A stretch of 45,369 bases of DNA from Chthoniobacterales bacterium (GCA_026461395.1 JAPJNA010000033.1:1-45369), one strand, 5' to 3'; shown: positions 16,874 through 25,825, counted from the stretch's first letter. Program-made: numbers and translations. Notes: a model not told the origin generated them from the letters alone.

Positions 16874-18502
16874 TTAGGCCGATCCTAATCTTTGTTTTTT
16901 CAAGAAGGCGATCGCTACGAAGAGTAGTTCGCATCCGACGAATGTCGCGACCAAGGGAAACCCTCCCGTGCCGAATCCATAGCTGTGGAGGCCTGCGCCT
17001 AGTACGAAATTCACACCATACCAGGCCATCAAGACGCTCATGAAGGCGATGACCGAGCCGACCGCAAGACCGAAGCCCCCCCAGAGTCCACTGATCCTGC
17101 CATGGAGCAGAAACAGGTAGCCAAGCAGGGCTGTGAGGGCCCAGGTTTCCTTTGGATCCCAGTCCCAGAAACGCCCCCAGGAATAGTTGGCCCAGACGCC
17201 ACCCAGGATCGTACCCGTGGTCAGCAGGAGCACTCCGACCTGAAGGGTCTTATAGAGGTAGGTGTAGAGAATGGCTGTCGGCTTCCTGCCTGCGATGATC
17301 TGCGCCAGGGCGACATGGGCCACACCGAGTGAAAGGGCGAATGCGGCATAGCTCAGGGTGATGGAGAGAACGTGGGTGGAGAGCCAGAAATTATCCCTCA
17401 ACACCGGGGTGAGGGGATGAATCGAGTGGTCGAGGATTACCGGTTGGCTGTCCGCCAAGATCAGCGAGGCGACGGCCACGGGAACAGCTCCCAGCAAAAA
17501 TGACCCAGCCCGATAAATAGTCTCGAAGATTAGGGCGAAGAGGATTGTCCCGAAGGCGACCCAGATCACTGACTCATACATGTTGGTGACAGGAGGTCGT
17601 CCGGCAATCAGCACTCTGGAGAGCAATCCCGCCGCCTGAATTAGGAAGCCGCTTCCAGCGAGTACCCAGGCAAGTTGGTAGCCTCGGCGTTCCCAACTAT
17701 TTCGAGAGAGCAGCAAGACGATGCCGGCCGCCGCATAGAGGATCCAGGCCCAGCGGAAGGGATGGGCTTTCTGATAGACGACTTCCAGCGAGATCTTCCA
17801 ATCAGAAGGGAGCCCCCCGACCTGTTTTTGCAGACCCAGAAGCGATGTTGCTGCTTCATCGAAACGGCTTGGGTCCAGGTGAGTCCAGGCTGAGCGCATC
17901 GAGTGCACGGAATCGATAATATCTTTTCCTTCGGTGGGATCGAGTTGTGCCGTGGTCAGCCAATCACTGCCCGAGAGGGGGGCGATGATCTTGAAATCAT
18001 CACCCTTCAGCAGACTCTCGAAGAGGCCCATCCTCATGCCGACATCGGAAGCCTCCTTCTGAAGGCCGACGAGTTTGGCCCGCGGATCGCGGCGTCGGAT
18101 CTCGGCAGTAGCGGTGATCTCCTTAGACAGGGCATCGTTGGAAGTGAGTTCATTCCAGCTGTAGAGCTTCCGAGCAGGTTCAAGGCTGAGGTGCTTCCTC
18201 AGTGGGAGGTTCGAGACCAGGATCAGTTGCTTTGCTTTCCAGGAGTCATCAGGGCTCATCCAGAATCCTGTGATCACGGTCATGGCATCCTGCTTCTGTC
18301 CATCCATGTTGAGTGCTGTTTTCCCGGAGAGAGATCGGAGGGTCTCCTCGGTGAAGACAAGATAAGGTTTTTTTCTGCCTCCCTCCTGGATCACGAGGGA
18401 TTCAAGACTTTTAGGAGAGACCTGCGCCAGCGCTGCTGCGATGGGAATCAGGTTCAGTGAAAGCAGCGCTACAAGTAGCGGGATCTGGGATGAAGGTTTC
18501 AT
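16874..18502 (-). CDS. ccsA: Cytochrome c biogenesis protein CcsA/ResC
   Basis: Haem-handling subunit of the system II cytochrome c maturation machinery. The 542-residue protein has a signal-like helix (10-35), then an extracytoplasmic N-terminal domain of about 220 residues, then eight predicted membrane helices. The haem-binding tryptophan-rich motif WGRFWDWDPKETWAL is intact, as is PPVTNMYESVIW before it. Conserved histidines occur in the membrane part (STHVLSITLSY, LHGR). The start overlaps the resB stop as ATGA, so the two are translated together; a longer frame to 18577 lies inside resB and is rejected. The large N-terminal domain is an addition relative to minimal CcsA. Confidence 0.93.
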   Translation of the reverse strand: MKPSSQIPLLVALLSLNLIPIAAALAQVSPKSLESLVIQEGGRKKPYLVFTEETLRSLSGKTALNMDGQKQDAMTVITGFWMSPDDSWKAKQLILVSNLPLRKHLSLEPARKLYSWNELTSNDALSKEITATAEIRRRDPRAKLVGLQKEASDVGMRMGLFESLLKGDDFKIIAPLSGSDWLTTAQLDPTEGKDIIDSVHSMRSAWTHLDPSRFDEAATSLLGLQKQVGGLPSDWKISLEVVYQKAHPFRWAWILYAAAGIVLLLSRNSWERRGYQLAWVLAGSGFLIQAAGLLSRVLIAGRPPVTNMYESVIWVAFGTILFALIFETIYRAGSFLLGAVPVAVASLILADSQPVILDHSIHPLTPVLRDNFWLSTHVLSITLSYAAFALSLGVAHVALAQIIAGRKPTAILYTYLYKTLQVGVLLLTTGTILGGVWANYSWGRFWDWDPKETWALTALLGYLFLLHGRISGLWGGFGLAVGSVIAFMSVLMAWYGVNFVLGAGLHSYGFGTGGFPLVATFVGCELLFVAIAFLKKQRLGSA

Positions 18503-19992
18503 TCTCTCGGACGGATATAGAACATGGTGGCGATGCCGACGCAGATGGCAAGCGAACCGATCCATTTCGGCAGCCAACCGGGATCATAGAGCACCTGGAG
18601 CGTTGTTTCCTTGAGATCGCGGGGATTCCACTCTGCCTGCGAGAACTTGTAGTTGAATCCCGTCATGTTGGCCAGCAGGCCGCCGGGATAGGAGGCGGGG
18701 TGATTCATCCGAATGAGTCCCTCTTTCTCAGCGCCGGTCTTGGTATTCTTGAATCGGACAGTGGCTTGGAAGTCCGATGGTGTCTCAGTGCCTTCGTCGC
18801 GCGGAACCTCGAAATCAACAAGCGCAATCGAAAAAGGAATCGGTCTGAGCTCGAGACCATAGCCGATTCGGACCATCTCCTTGCCCAGTACCAGAGGCAC
18901 CACTCCTCCCGAGGCAACCCAGAGGGGAGTAGATTTTTCTCCCTCCGGGTTTGAGAGAAAGGCACGGAAGCCAGGAACCCCGTTCTCGGCACCCGACTCG
19001 TCCGGAGCAGGAGTTGTCACTACAGCACTGTTCTTGGCGATCTGGCTCACATGCAGGCGCCAGTCGGCCCATCCGAGAGGGAGAAGATCCTCTTCATGAA
19101 GATTCCCTGATGAGGTGACTGAGGCCCCGCGTCCGAGCCGGTACTCCAGAGACTTTCCGTCACTGGCGGGAATCAGATCGAGCCATGGCTTTTTATTATT
19201 CGGATCGTGCGTTGGGAGAGCTGCGGCATTGGAGGCCATGGTAAGAGCTGCCCGTCCGAAGAAATCATAGGTCCCGGGTGAGCCCTCACCGGTGCTAAGC
19301 CCAACATGGAGCGTCTGCTTCATCATGCCACTGGAGAAATCGAGCAGGACACCCGTTCCACCAGCCTTCCCGGAGGCAGGTGCCAGATGGGGCTGTGGGC
19401 TGAGATGTTCGGAGACTGCCTCGATGCCGATCCGGAGTGAGGTGCCTGGTACTGGGAGATACTTCGGTGAGGCAACCGAGGTATGCAGGAAGCGCGTTTC
19501 GAGCGGCATCAGGTAGAGATAGCTGTCTGAGGGACTCTCCACCTGGATGCAACTCCGGTCGGTAACGATCTTGCGCTGGGGCTGACCATCGGTGCGGAGG
19601 GTGACATTTCCCTCGAACCCGAGCCTCGAGCCAATGACTGCGCCAATCAGCAGGAGAATAATACCATAATGAGTGATGATGAAACCTGTGTGCTTCCTCT
19701 GCCAGGGCAAGCGTGTAAGCGTGACAGCGAAGAGATTGATGCAGAGCACGGCCAGCCAGGCAATGAACCATGGGGCCTTGTAAATCCAAGCCCGTGCAAC
19801 GCCCGAGTCGAAGTGGGCCTCCGTGAAAGTCGCCGTGGCGATGGCGATAGCGATCGTTCCGAGAAGCACTAGCGCCAGCTTCAGCGAGCCTAGTAGGTGA
19901 ATCACTCTCCAAAGAGGAGATCGTCTCTGGCGCTCCGCTATCATGGCCGCCCGTGAAAGGGGAGACTTGGTGGGGTTGCCGTCAGCAGACAT
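18499..19992 (-). CDS. resB: Cytochrome c biogenesis protein ResB
   Basis: ResB works with CcsA to export haem and attach it to apocytochromes. The 497-residue protein has a cytoplasmic N-terminus, helices near 35-55 (GSLKLALVLLGTIAIAIAT), 75-95 and 110-130 (HTGFIITHYGIILLLIGAVIG), a large periplasmic domain with GFEGNVTLRTDGQ, and a last helix (KWIGSLAICVGIATMFYI) ending at the RPRE tail. The middle holds FNYKFSQAEWNPRDL, resembling the ResB segment before the final helix. Start ATG 19992 (MSADGNPTK) was chosen; an upstream ATG at 20028 adds 12 residues. First gene of the resB-ccsA pair. Confidence 0.9.
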   Translation of the reverse strand: MSADGNPTKSPLSRAAMIAERQRRSPLWRVIHLLGSLKLALVLLGTIAIAIATATFTEAHFDSGVARAWIYKAPWFIAWLAVLCINLFAVTLTRLPWQRKHTGFIITHYGIILLLIGAVIGSRLGFEGNVTLRTDGQPQRKIVTDRSCIQVESPSDSYLYLMPLETRFLHTSVASPKYLPVPGTSLRIGIEAVSEHLSPQPHLAPASGKAGGTGVLLDFSSGMMKQTLHVGLSTGEGSPGTYDFFGRAALTMASNAAALPTHDPNNKKPWLDLIPASDGKSLEYRLGRGASVTSSGNLHEEDLLPLGWADWRLHVSQIAKNSAVVTTPAPDESGAENGVPGFRAFLSNPEGEKSTPLWVASGGVVPLVLGKEMVRIGYGLELRPIPFSIALVDFEVPRDEGTETPSDFQATVRFKNTKTGAEKEGLIRMNHPASYPGGLLANMTGFNYKFSQAEWNPRDLKETTLQVLYDPGWLPKWIGSLAICVGIATMFYIRPRE

Positions 19993-20039
19993 CCCGACGA
20001 GTCTAGTGAATCGGTGGAAGGTAAGCAAACAGAGGTTGA

Positions 20040-20128
20040 TTCACAGTGATGAAGGAGATGAATGGAATATTCGAAGAAATTGGAGTGGAATGTTTACCCA
20101 TCCCTTTTATCCCCTTCATCCTTGTGAA
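20040..20128. repeat. Palindromic intergenic repeat (copy B)
   Basis: Bases 20040-20057 and the reverse complement of 20111-20128 agree at 15 of 18 positions, enclosing about 50 AT-rich bases. The right arm uses the same words (TTTTATCCCC, TTCATCC, TTGTGAA) as the repeat at 5795-5894. It sits between the divergent resB and PAP2 genes. Confidence 0.6.
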
Positions 20129-20171
20129 AAATGTTCGGGTATCCCGTGGATGAACTGATCAAGAATAAGTA

Positions 20172-20867
20172 ATGGACCAGCAACTCCAGATCCTTATCAA
20201 CCGAGAATGGATTTCGCCATGGGGCGATCGGCTGTTTTCCTTTATTGCCGATTACGGTGCATGGGCTCCGTGGCTTCTCCTTCTTTTGGTGCTGGCGTTG
20301 GTCTTCGGCAACTTCCGTTTCCGTTCCGCAATTCTGGCTGCGGGTCTTGCTGTGGGACTAAGCGATGGGATTGGAGTGAATCTCCTGAAACACACGGTTG
20401 CTCGTCCCCGACCGAGCCAGGTGGAGCCTGGTGTACGCGTGGTCAAGTTGGGGAGTGTTCCCGCTAAATTACCAAAAATCTGTGGCCTGTTCGCTGATCC
20501 TGCGGTGAATTTTCCCCAGGGAAATACGCTACCGGAAATCCCGGGCATGATGATAGAGGACAGCTCCGTGAAGGGACGTTCTTTTCCATCCGGTCATGCG
20601 GCCAACAACATGGCGGTGGCCACTGTCCTGATACTCTTCTTCGGATGGCGTGGGGCCATTTATCTCCCTATCGCCCTGCTCATCGCCTACTCGCGTATCT
20701 ACACCGGCTCCCATTGGCCGCTGGATGTTCTGGGCGGGATGATTCTGGGTATCTTCGGAGGTTGGCTGGCCGCGAAGGGTCTTGATCTGGTCTGGAGGAG
20801 ATTCGCTAGGAAGATTGTACCGTGTCTTGCTGAGAAGTATCCCACCATGATTCCTCGAAAGTCATGA
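20172..20867 (+). CDS. PAP2-family membrane phosphatase
   Basis: An inner-membrane phosphatase of the type that acts on undecaprenyl pyrophosphate, phosphatidic acid or lipid A phosphates. The 231-residue protein carries the three PAP2 motifs in order: KHTVARPRP (about 75-83), SFPSGHA (about 137-143), and SRIYTGSHWPLDVLGG with catalytic His and Asp (about 176-191), between hydrophobic helices. Its stop overlaps the ATG of the next gene (ATGA), a glycosyltransferase-like membrane protein, which suggests a lipid-linked sugar or lipid A role. The exact substrate is not readable. Confidence 0.93.
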   Translation: MDQQLQILINREWISPWGDRLFSFIADYGAWAPWLLLLLVLALVFGNFRFRSAILAAGLAVGLSDGIGVNLLKHTVARPRPSQVEPGVRVVKLGSVPAKLPKICGLFADPAVNFPQGNTLPEIPGMMIEDSSVKGRSFPSGHAANNMAVATVLILFFGWRGAIYLPIALLIAYSRIYTGSHWPLDVLGGMILGIFGGWLAAKGLDLVWRRFARKIVPCLAEKYPTMIPRKS

Positions 20868-22270
20868 AGGGAAAGAATAGCAAGTTGATGAAGGTGAGTG
20901 TTACCCAGACCATGATGCTCTGGGCGGCCGTCCTTGCGCTGACCGTGCTGCGTCTTGTGGTGGCGACAAGCGGCTCTTTCACGGAGAGCGAAGCCTTTCT
21001 TTCAGTCTGCGCAACCCATCCGGCTGGCGGCTACATTGAGGGATCTGCGGGTGTCCCTCTGCTCATTGCTTTGTTCAAGCTGCTCGGTGGATCGGGGCTC
21101 TTTTATCTGAGATGTCTCGGGCCGCTGGCCGCCTTGATTCTCTCCTGGTGCATCTGGTGGATCGGCAGGCGGATTGCGCCCCATCGCCCGGCAGTAGCCC
21201 TCTGGTCGGTATTGGGTTTCAATCTCCTGCCGTCCGTGAATTTGGCCTCTCTGGTCATGGATGGAGCAGCGGTGACGGCGACGATGATCCTGCTCGCGAT
21301 TGTTGCCGGGTGGAGTGCTGCGGCTCAAACTTCCAAAAACTCCACGGGGCTGGCTCCCTGGGCTCTCTTCGGTGTTACCCTCGCTGCGGGCACTCAGTTC
21401 TGGCAGATGATTGGTCTACTGCTTCCAGTTGCGATCGTTTTTTTATCTGTGAATCTCGGAGTAATGGCCCTTCCGTGGCGTGGCATTACCCTATCTATGT
21501 TTCTGCTGATCCTCGGATGGATCCCATCCCTTGTATGGAATGCCAGTCATGACTGGATCCAGTTTAGCAGTGTGGCCCATGGATTTGATTTTATTCAGAT
21601 TGGAACATGGACTCTTTCGCTGGGCTTGATCGTGACCGCCAGTGCTGTGGCCATACCTTTGTTCGTGAGGTTGGCCTATGTCGGGAGGATCTGGAGAGTT
21701 GGAGTGATTCTGCTAGGCAGTGTCGCTTCAGTGGTTAGTGGTTTGATTCTGCTCGCCCCGCAATATCTTCCTCTAGGTCTCCCTCTGGAATTGCCTTCAC
21801 CGATTGGTGTTTCGGGCCTGAGTGAACTTTCGGTTGAGGTTCTATCCCTGCGAAAGGAGCGTTCCGACTCGAAGGGAGAATTCCCATTCCTCATTGCCTC
21901 CACTCCGGGATTGGCTGCGCTACTCGAAAGCAGGATTTCTGTGGAATACCCGGAGCGCCCTGGCTCACCGTCTCTGTTTGTTGTCGAGTCACCGAGTCTC
22001 AATAGCTCCTACGCCCTCTGGCCATCATATCCCGATGCCGTCGCCGCTGCCTTGAAGGATAATCTCTACACCGAGGAGAAATTGATCAGCCCCTTCCTAG
22101 GTCGCAATGCCCTCTACATCACTATGGAATCAAAAGAGGAACTGCCTCAGACGATCACCGGCGCCTTCAATGCTGTGGCTCTTCTTAAAGAAGTTCCCAT
22201 CTCGGTGAATGGAAAGCAGCGGATGATCCGAATCTATCAGTGTGAGGGTTACCGCACTCTCTCCCTCTAA
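20864..22270 (+). CDS. GT39/ArnT-like multi-spanning glycosyltransferase family protein
   Basis: The 468-residue membrane protein has about 10 hydrophobic helices in the first 310 residues and a soluble C-terminal part. The first extracytoplasmic loop reads SGSFTESEAFLSVCATHPAGGY, with acidic residues and a His-Pro where PMT/ArnT-type enzymes carry their catalytic acid motif. These enzymes move a sugar from a polyprenyl-phosphate carrier to a protein or lipid. The coupling (ATGA) to a PAP2 phosphatase fits such a pathway, since the phosphatase could recycle the carrier. Acceptor and donor are unknown, and the family call is by topology and one motif. Confidence 0.72.
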   Translation: MKGKNSKLMKVSVTQTMMLWAAVLALTVLRLVVATSGSFTESEAFLSVCATHPAGGYIEGSAGVPLLIALFKLLGGSGLFYLRCLGPLAALILSWCIWWIGRRIAPHRPAVALWSVLGFNLLPSVNLASLVMDGAAVTATMILLAIVAGWSAAAQTSKNSTGLAPWALFGVTLAAGTQFWQMIGLLLPVAIVFLSVNLGVMALPWRGITLSMFLLILGWIPSLVWNASHDWIQFSSVAHGFDFIQIGTWTLSLGLIVTASAVAIPLFVRLAYVGRIWRVGVILLGSVASVVSGLILLAPQYLPLGLPLELPSPIGVSGLSELSVEVLSLRKERSDSKGEFPFLIASTPGLAALLESRISVEYPERPGSPSLFVVESPSLNSSYALWPSYPDAVAAALKDNLYTEEKLISPFLGRNALYITMESKEELPQTITGAFNAVALLKEVPISVNGKQRMIRIYQCEGYRTLSL

Positions 22271-22330
22271 AAGAGGAGGCTTGGGATTTAGCGACTCGCG
22301 GTGTTACTACTCGCTAGCAGGCCAACACGG

Positions 22331-22798
22331 CTATACGCCGATATTCGGAGTCTCCAGCCTGCGCCTGATGGTAATGCGCTTGATCTTATCCTCGACCTTC
22401 TGACTCTCGGTCATCAGCTCCGCGTCGTCGCGGTAGGCATTGTGGACAAGGCGGCGGTCGTAGGAATTCAGGGGCTCGGTCTCGACAGGGCGTCCGTGGA
22501 TCTTGACGGCGTCGGCGAGTTGTTGGATCCGCTGGAGGAAAGCTGCATCGCGCATGGAGCGGTGATGCTCTACATCCACAATGACGCGTGGGGCCTCGTT
22601 GTTTTGGGAAAGGAGGATTCGGTTCACCAGGAACTGGAGGCTCTCAAGAGTCTCGTCCCGGCGCCCGATGAGGCGCTGTGGTTCGTTAGTCCGGATCTGG
22701 AGGATGAGGTGTCCTTCCCGAAGCTCTTCCTCGATTTCCACGAAGAAGCCGAGTTTCCCGAGAATAGTCTCCAAGACTTCTTTGGGCGTCTGGTTCAT
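22331..22798 (-). CDS. khpB: KH-R3H RNA-binding protein (Jag/KhpB)
   Basis: A cytoplasmic RNA-binding protein placed next to yidC in most bacteria. The 155-residue product has a KH-like domain (about 5-75) with the loop LIGRRDETLESLQFLVNR and an R3H domain (about 80-145) with LNSYDRRLVHNAYRDD, including the invariant Arg and His. It lacks the N-terminal Jag domain present in Firmicutes proteins, which is normal for short forms. It follows yidC by 30 nt. Confidence 0.92.
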   Translation of the reverse strand: MNQTPKEVLETILGKLGFFVEIEEELREGHLILQIRTNEPQRLIGRRDETLESLQFLVNRILLSQNNEAPRVIVDVEHHRSMRDAAFLQRIQQLADAVKIHGRPVETEPLNSYDRRLVHNAYRDDAELMTESQKVEDKIKRITIRRRLETPNIGV

Positions 22799-22828
22799 GG
22801 GAAGAGAGTATAAGCGAGTTGTGGAGGT

Positions 22829-24640
22829 TTAGCGTTTCTTACTGGTGAAGTTGGAACCACCTGAACCACTGGATCCCCCTTTTTTGGGTTTCGTGGAAAC
22901 CACCTTTTCCAGAGCTGGGAGCGGTTGATTCCTGGTCCAGTACAACTGGGCTATGGAGAAAATGTTCTGCGTTGTCCAGTAGAGAGCGAGGCCTGAGGCA
23001 TAATTGTAACAGAAGGTGAGAAAGATGATCGGCATGAAATACATAATCCGCTGTTGGGCGGCGTCGCCGCTCTTTGGAGAGATGGCCATCTGCCAGACCA
23101 TGGTGCCGGCCATAATGATTGGCAGGAGATTGATCGGGAATCCCATGATGTGGGTGAGTGTATCGGGCTGGGAGAGATCGTGGATCCAGAGGAAGTGGCT
23201 GTTGCGAAGCTCGATGGCGCTGCCGAGCATCGAGTAGAAGCCGAAGAAGATCGGGATCTGAACGAGCATCGGGAGACAGCCGCCAAAGGGATTAACTCCG
23301 TACTGCTTGTAGAGCTTCATCAGCTCTTCGTTCATCTTGGTCGGGTCGTCTTTATACTTCTCGCGCAGTTCGGTCATCTTCGGCGATAGGAGCTGCATCC
23401 GCTTCATGGAGGAGGTGGCCTTATTCTGCAGGGGCCAGAGGGCCGACTTGATGAGGATCGTCAGGATAATGATCGCGGCGGCGAAGCTGTGCGTGAACTT
23501 GTCGATCGAGTTCATGGACCAGAGCAGGAACTCGGAGACCAGATGGAAGATCCCGAAGTTCATGACCTTCTGCTGTTCGCCGCCGATCTTGCTCAGAGCG
23601 TAGAAATCCTTAGGTCCCGCATAGATGGAGTAATGACGAGTGACGGTCTCTCCGGGGGAGAGGGTGATGGGGCCCGTTCCTAGACCGCCGGTGATGCCGT
23701 AGATCGCCTGACCATTGGTCGCCTCTGTTGCGTTCTGGGCCTGAAAGCGTCGTGCCCAGACGCCACTGCCGGCCTGATCCTTCGGCGCGGAGACGATCGT
23801 GCAGAAGTACTGGCTGGTCACCGCAGCCCACTGGATGCCCGACTCCGGCTGAGTGTAGAGTGCGCGGGCCGGCCGAGTTTCGATCCCGACCAGCGGGATC
23901 TTCCCCGCCTCGAACCAGTTGACGTCGATGGAGGTCATCTTCCCATCGCGAAGCCAGTCGAAGCAGGTGTAGGTTGGGAGATCCTTGATATGGATCGGGG
24001 CCTCGCCTCCAGCTGCCACGAAGTAACCGGGCAGCGAGATCGGGATTGTTCCGTTATTCTTGAATGAGAGATCCAGTCCGATCTGGTACTCCTCCGGAGC
24101 GCCTACGGTCTGGGGGAGAGTGAAGGACTTCGTGACGGAGAGCCCTCCTGGCGCCGCCAGGGTAAATCGGGTGATCGCCCGCTTCTTGTCTGTCTCCATC
24201 GAGAATCCGCCTATCGGAGTGCCATTCGTGTCACAGAGGGCACCGATCGGGAGCCCTGAGTCCTTGTTCAGGAAGAGGCTGTGCTCATTTGCTCCAAGAT
24301 GCAGGAAGAGAGTGACGGCCTCGATGCCACCCATGTTGGCGGCGAAGAGATACTCAGCGCGGCTTGTGTCCAGGGTCTCGCGCTTAGCGGAGAACTCGGG
24401 AATCTGAGGGGTAGCCCCAGCGATGGCCGGGAGCAGAGCTGCGGTAGGTGTGACCGCTGGCGCGATGGGCTGGGCTACGGGTTGCGAAGCCTTGGAAGCT
24501 TCGGTCTTGAGCTTCGCCTCCCGTTGCAGGGCTGCCTGCTGCGCGATATAAGGGGCGTAAGTCTTGGAGTAATAAAACTGCCAGCCGACAAGTCCGGCGA
24601 CGGAGAGAGCGATGGCGATCCAGGTAGTGCGGTCGAACAT
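22829..24640 (-). CDS. yidC: Membrane protein insertase YidC
   Basis: Inserts proteins into the inner membrane, alone or with SecYEG. The 603-residue protein has the Gram-negative layout: an N-terminal helix (MFDRTTWIAIALSVAGLVGW), an Ala/Pro-rich linker, a large periplasmic beta domain (about 80-355), and the conserved five-helix core from about 375. The core has the substrate-groove Arg neighbourhood (FTHSFAAAIIILTILIKSALWP), MKRMQLLSPKM, GCLPMLVQIPIFFGFY and YFMPIIFLTFCYNYASGLALYW. The basic C-terminus (KPKKGG...SKKR) is typical for ribosome contact. Upstream gap to yidD holds a 7-base tandem repeat. Confidence 0.97.
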   Translation of the reverse strand: MFDRTTWIAIALSVAGLVGWQFYYSKTYAPYIAQQAALQREAKLKTEASKASQPVAQPIAPAVTPTAALLPAIAGATPQIPEFSAKRETLDTSRAEYLFAANMGGIEAVTLFLHLGANEHSLFLNKDSGLPIGALCDTNGTPIGGFSMETDKKRAITRFTLAAPGGLSVTKSFTLPQTVGAPEEYQIGLDLSFKNNGTIPISLPGYFVAAGGEAPIHIKDLPTYTCFDWLRDGKMTSIDVNWFEAGKIPLVGIETRPARALYTQPESGIQWAAVTSQYFCTIVSAPKDQAGSGVWARRFQAQNATEATNGQAIYGITGGLGTGPITLSPGETVTRHYSIYAGPKDFYALSKIGGEQQKVMNFGIFHLVSEFLLWSMNSIDKFTHSFAAAIIILTILIKSALWPLQNKATSSMKRMQLLSPKMTELREKYKDDPTKMNEELMKLYKQYGVNPFGGCLPMLVQIPIFFGFYSMLGSAIELRNSHFLWIHDLSQPDTLTHIMGFPINLLPIIMAGTMVWQMAISPKSGDAAQQRIMYFMPIIFLTFCYNYASGLALYWTTQNIFSIAQLYWTRNQPLPALEKVVSTKPKKGGSSGSGGSNFTSKKR

Positions 24641-24652
24641 AAGAAGAGATTT

Positions 24653-24952
24653 TTAGGGCTGAAGGCTGAAGACTGAAGACTGAAGTTTGTGAGCTGAAAG
24701 TTTTGGAGAGGAGATATTGGAAGATGGGACGGGATCGAAGCCGCCTTCTCCCCAAGGATGACATTTGGAGATGCGTCGCAGAGCAAGCAGTGAACCCTTG
24801 AGGGATCCGTAGGTCTTCAGTGACTCAAGGGCATAAGCCGAGCAGCTCGGGTGAAAACGGCATCCGCATCCGCTCCCACCGCACAGAGTACGAAGCAACG
24901 GAGAGATCAGCCACCTGTAGAGGTGAATAGGAATGCGAAGAATAAAGGACAT
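24653..24952 (-). CDS. yidD: Membrane protein insertion efficiency factor YidD
   Basis: A small membrane-associated protein that aids YidC-dependent insertion. The 99-residue protein has an amphipathic N-terminus ([20 protein letters not shown]), the cysteine pattern [21 protein letters not shown] and the [14 protein letters not shown] motif. The ATG at 24952 is 4 nt after the rnpA stop; a longer frame to 25048 lies within rnpA and is rejected. The last 15 or so residues ([15 protein letters not shown]) are encoded by a CTTCAGT/C heptad repeat and are not part of the family. Confidence 0.95.
   Translation of the reverse strand: MSFILRIPIHLYRWLISPLLRTLCGGSGCGCRFHPSCSAYALESLKTYGSLKGSLLALRRISKCHPWGEGGFDPVPSSNISSPKLSAHKLQSSVFSLQP
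24658..24699. repeat. Heptad tandem repeat (GCTGAAG/ACTGAAG)
   Basis: Four consecutive 7-base units (GCTGAAG twice, ACTGAAG twice), one degenerate unit and a final GCTGAAA span 24658-24699. The array lies across the 3' end of yidD and just upstream of yidC and encodes the aberrant YidD tail. Confidence 0.8.
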
Positions 24953-24956
24953 CAAG

Positions 24957-25328
24957 TCAGGCGTTCTGGTCGGGCAATGAGTCGCTGAAAATAGAGAGAC
25001 GCTTTCCAAGACGCAACCATTCCGAGCGAAGAGATTGCATCGTGGCATTTGACGCAGAGGGTTTGACCGTCACGACAATCCAGAGTCCTGCTCTCAAACC
25101 GGGGAGTTCCTGGCGGTAAACTTCACGCAAGCGGCGCTTCAGCTTGTTGCGGGTGACAGCCGGACCGACACGACGGGAGACGACGACAGCTCCTTGAGTT
25201 TCCGTGACTTGATCGCTCATCACTCCCATCCGGAGAAATGTTCCGTGAAGGGAAAGGCCCGCCGAGCGAACCTTCAGATGCTGATAGCCGGATCGCAGCC
25301 GCGACGAACGCGGCAGGCCAAGCTTCAC
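24957..25328 (-). CDS. rnpA: Ribonuclease P protein component
   Basis: Protein subunit of RNase P, which matures the 5' ends of tRNAs. From a GTG at 25328 the protein is 123 residues, the usual length, and starts [14 protein letters not shown] like other RnpA proteins. The central RNR signature [13 protein letters not shown] is intact, followed by DIVV-like [14 protein letters not shown]. The frame stays open to an ATG at 25418 that would overlap rpmH by 65 nt and give 153 residues; this is possible, as overlapping rpmH/rnpA genes are known in Thermus, but less likely. Confidence 0.94.
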   Translation of the reverse strand: MKLGLPRSSRLRSGYQHLKVRSAGLSLHGTFLRMGVMSDQVTETQGAVVVSRRVGPAVTRNKLKRRLREVYRQELPGLRAGLWIVVTVKPSASNATMQSLRSEWLRLGKRLSIFSDSLPDQNA

Positions 25329-25353
25329 CGGCTTGGTCTGCTTACCCAGACTC

Positions 25354-25527
25354 TTAGGCCTCGGTGTGGCGTGCGAAGTGGAGCTCAACTCCCTTCGGCA
25401 GGAGACGCTTGCGTCCATGCTGACGACGGCGGCTCAGAATAGCGCGACCATTCTTGGTCTTCATGCGTGCACGAAAGCCGAACTGCTGTTTGCGTGTGCG
25501 TTTGGAAGGTTGGTAGGTGCGCTTCAT
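25354..25527 (-). CDS. rpmH: Large ribosomal subunit protein bL34
   Basis: A 57-residue very basic protein: [18 protein letters not shown], then [16 protein letters not shown] and HGRKRL, which is the L34 signature from end to end. An additional 12 residues ([12 protein letters not shown] and after) extend past the usual 44-46-residue end. First gene of the rpmH-rnpA-yidD-yidC-khpB cluster. No Shine-Dalgarno motif precedes the ATG at 25527. No dnaA gene or DnaA-box cluster was seen nearby. Confidence 0.97.
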   Translation of the reverse strand: MKRTYQPSKRTRKQQFGFRARMKTKNGRAILSRRRQHGRKRLLPKGVELHFARHTEA

Positions 25528-25711
25528 GTCTTAAAAGTCTTGGATTTCTTAAAGGAATCGGGTGGGAGAGAATGGAGGTTTCGCCCCTGAGTGTCAATGG
25601 ATGTTTTTGATTCCTTCATTTTTCTTGGAATTCGTATTGCCCGCCAGCGGGATTCATCCTACCTTCTCACCTCCATCTCTGAAAACATCGTGGTTTCTGG
25701 ATGAGACACTT

Positions 25712-25787
25712 GGGGTCATAGCTCAGTTGGTAGAGCGCCTCCATGGCATGGAGGAGGTCTGGGGTTCGACTCCCCATGGCTCCACCA
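25712..25787 (+). tRNA. tRNA-Ala (anticodon GGC)
   Basis: A 76-base cloverleaf with CCA encoded. Acceptor GGGGTCA pairs TGGCTCC with two G-U pairs, D stem GCTC/GAGC, anticodon stem CCTCC/GGAGG with loop ATGGCAT (anticodon GGC), T arm TGGGG-TTCGACT-CCCCA, discriminator A. Confidence 0.97.
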
Positions 25788-25825
25788 AGTGTTCCTTGGA
25801 TCTTTTGAAAGATCCTACTCCGGGA

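Noticed and set aside
25528-25711. Possible replication origin by the rpmH-rnpA-yidD-yidC cluster
   Set aside because: No dnaA gene, no cluster of TTATCCACA-like boxes and no clear AT-rich unwinding region were seen.
25798-25815. Hairpin after tRNA-Ala as a terminator
   Set aside because: The stem is perfect but the loop is minimal and no T run follows on either strand.
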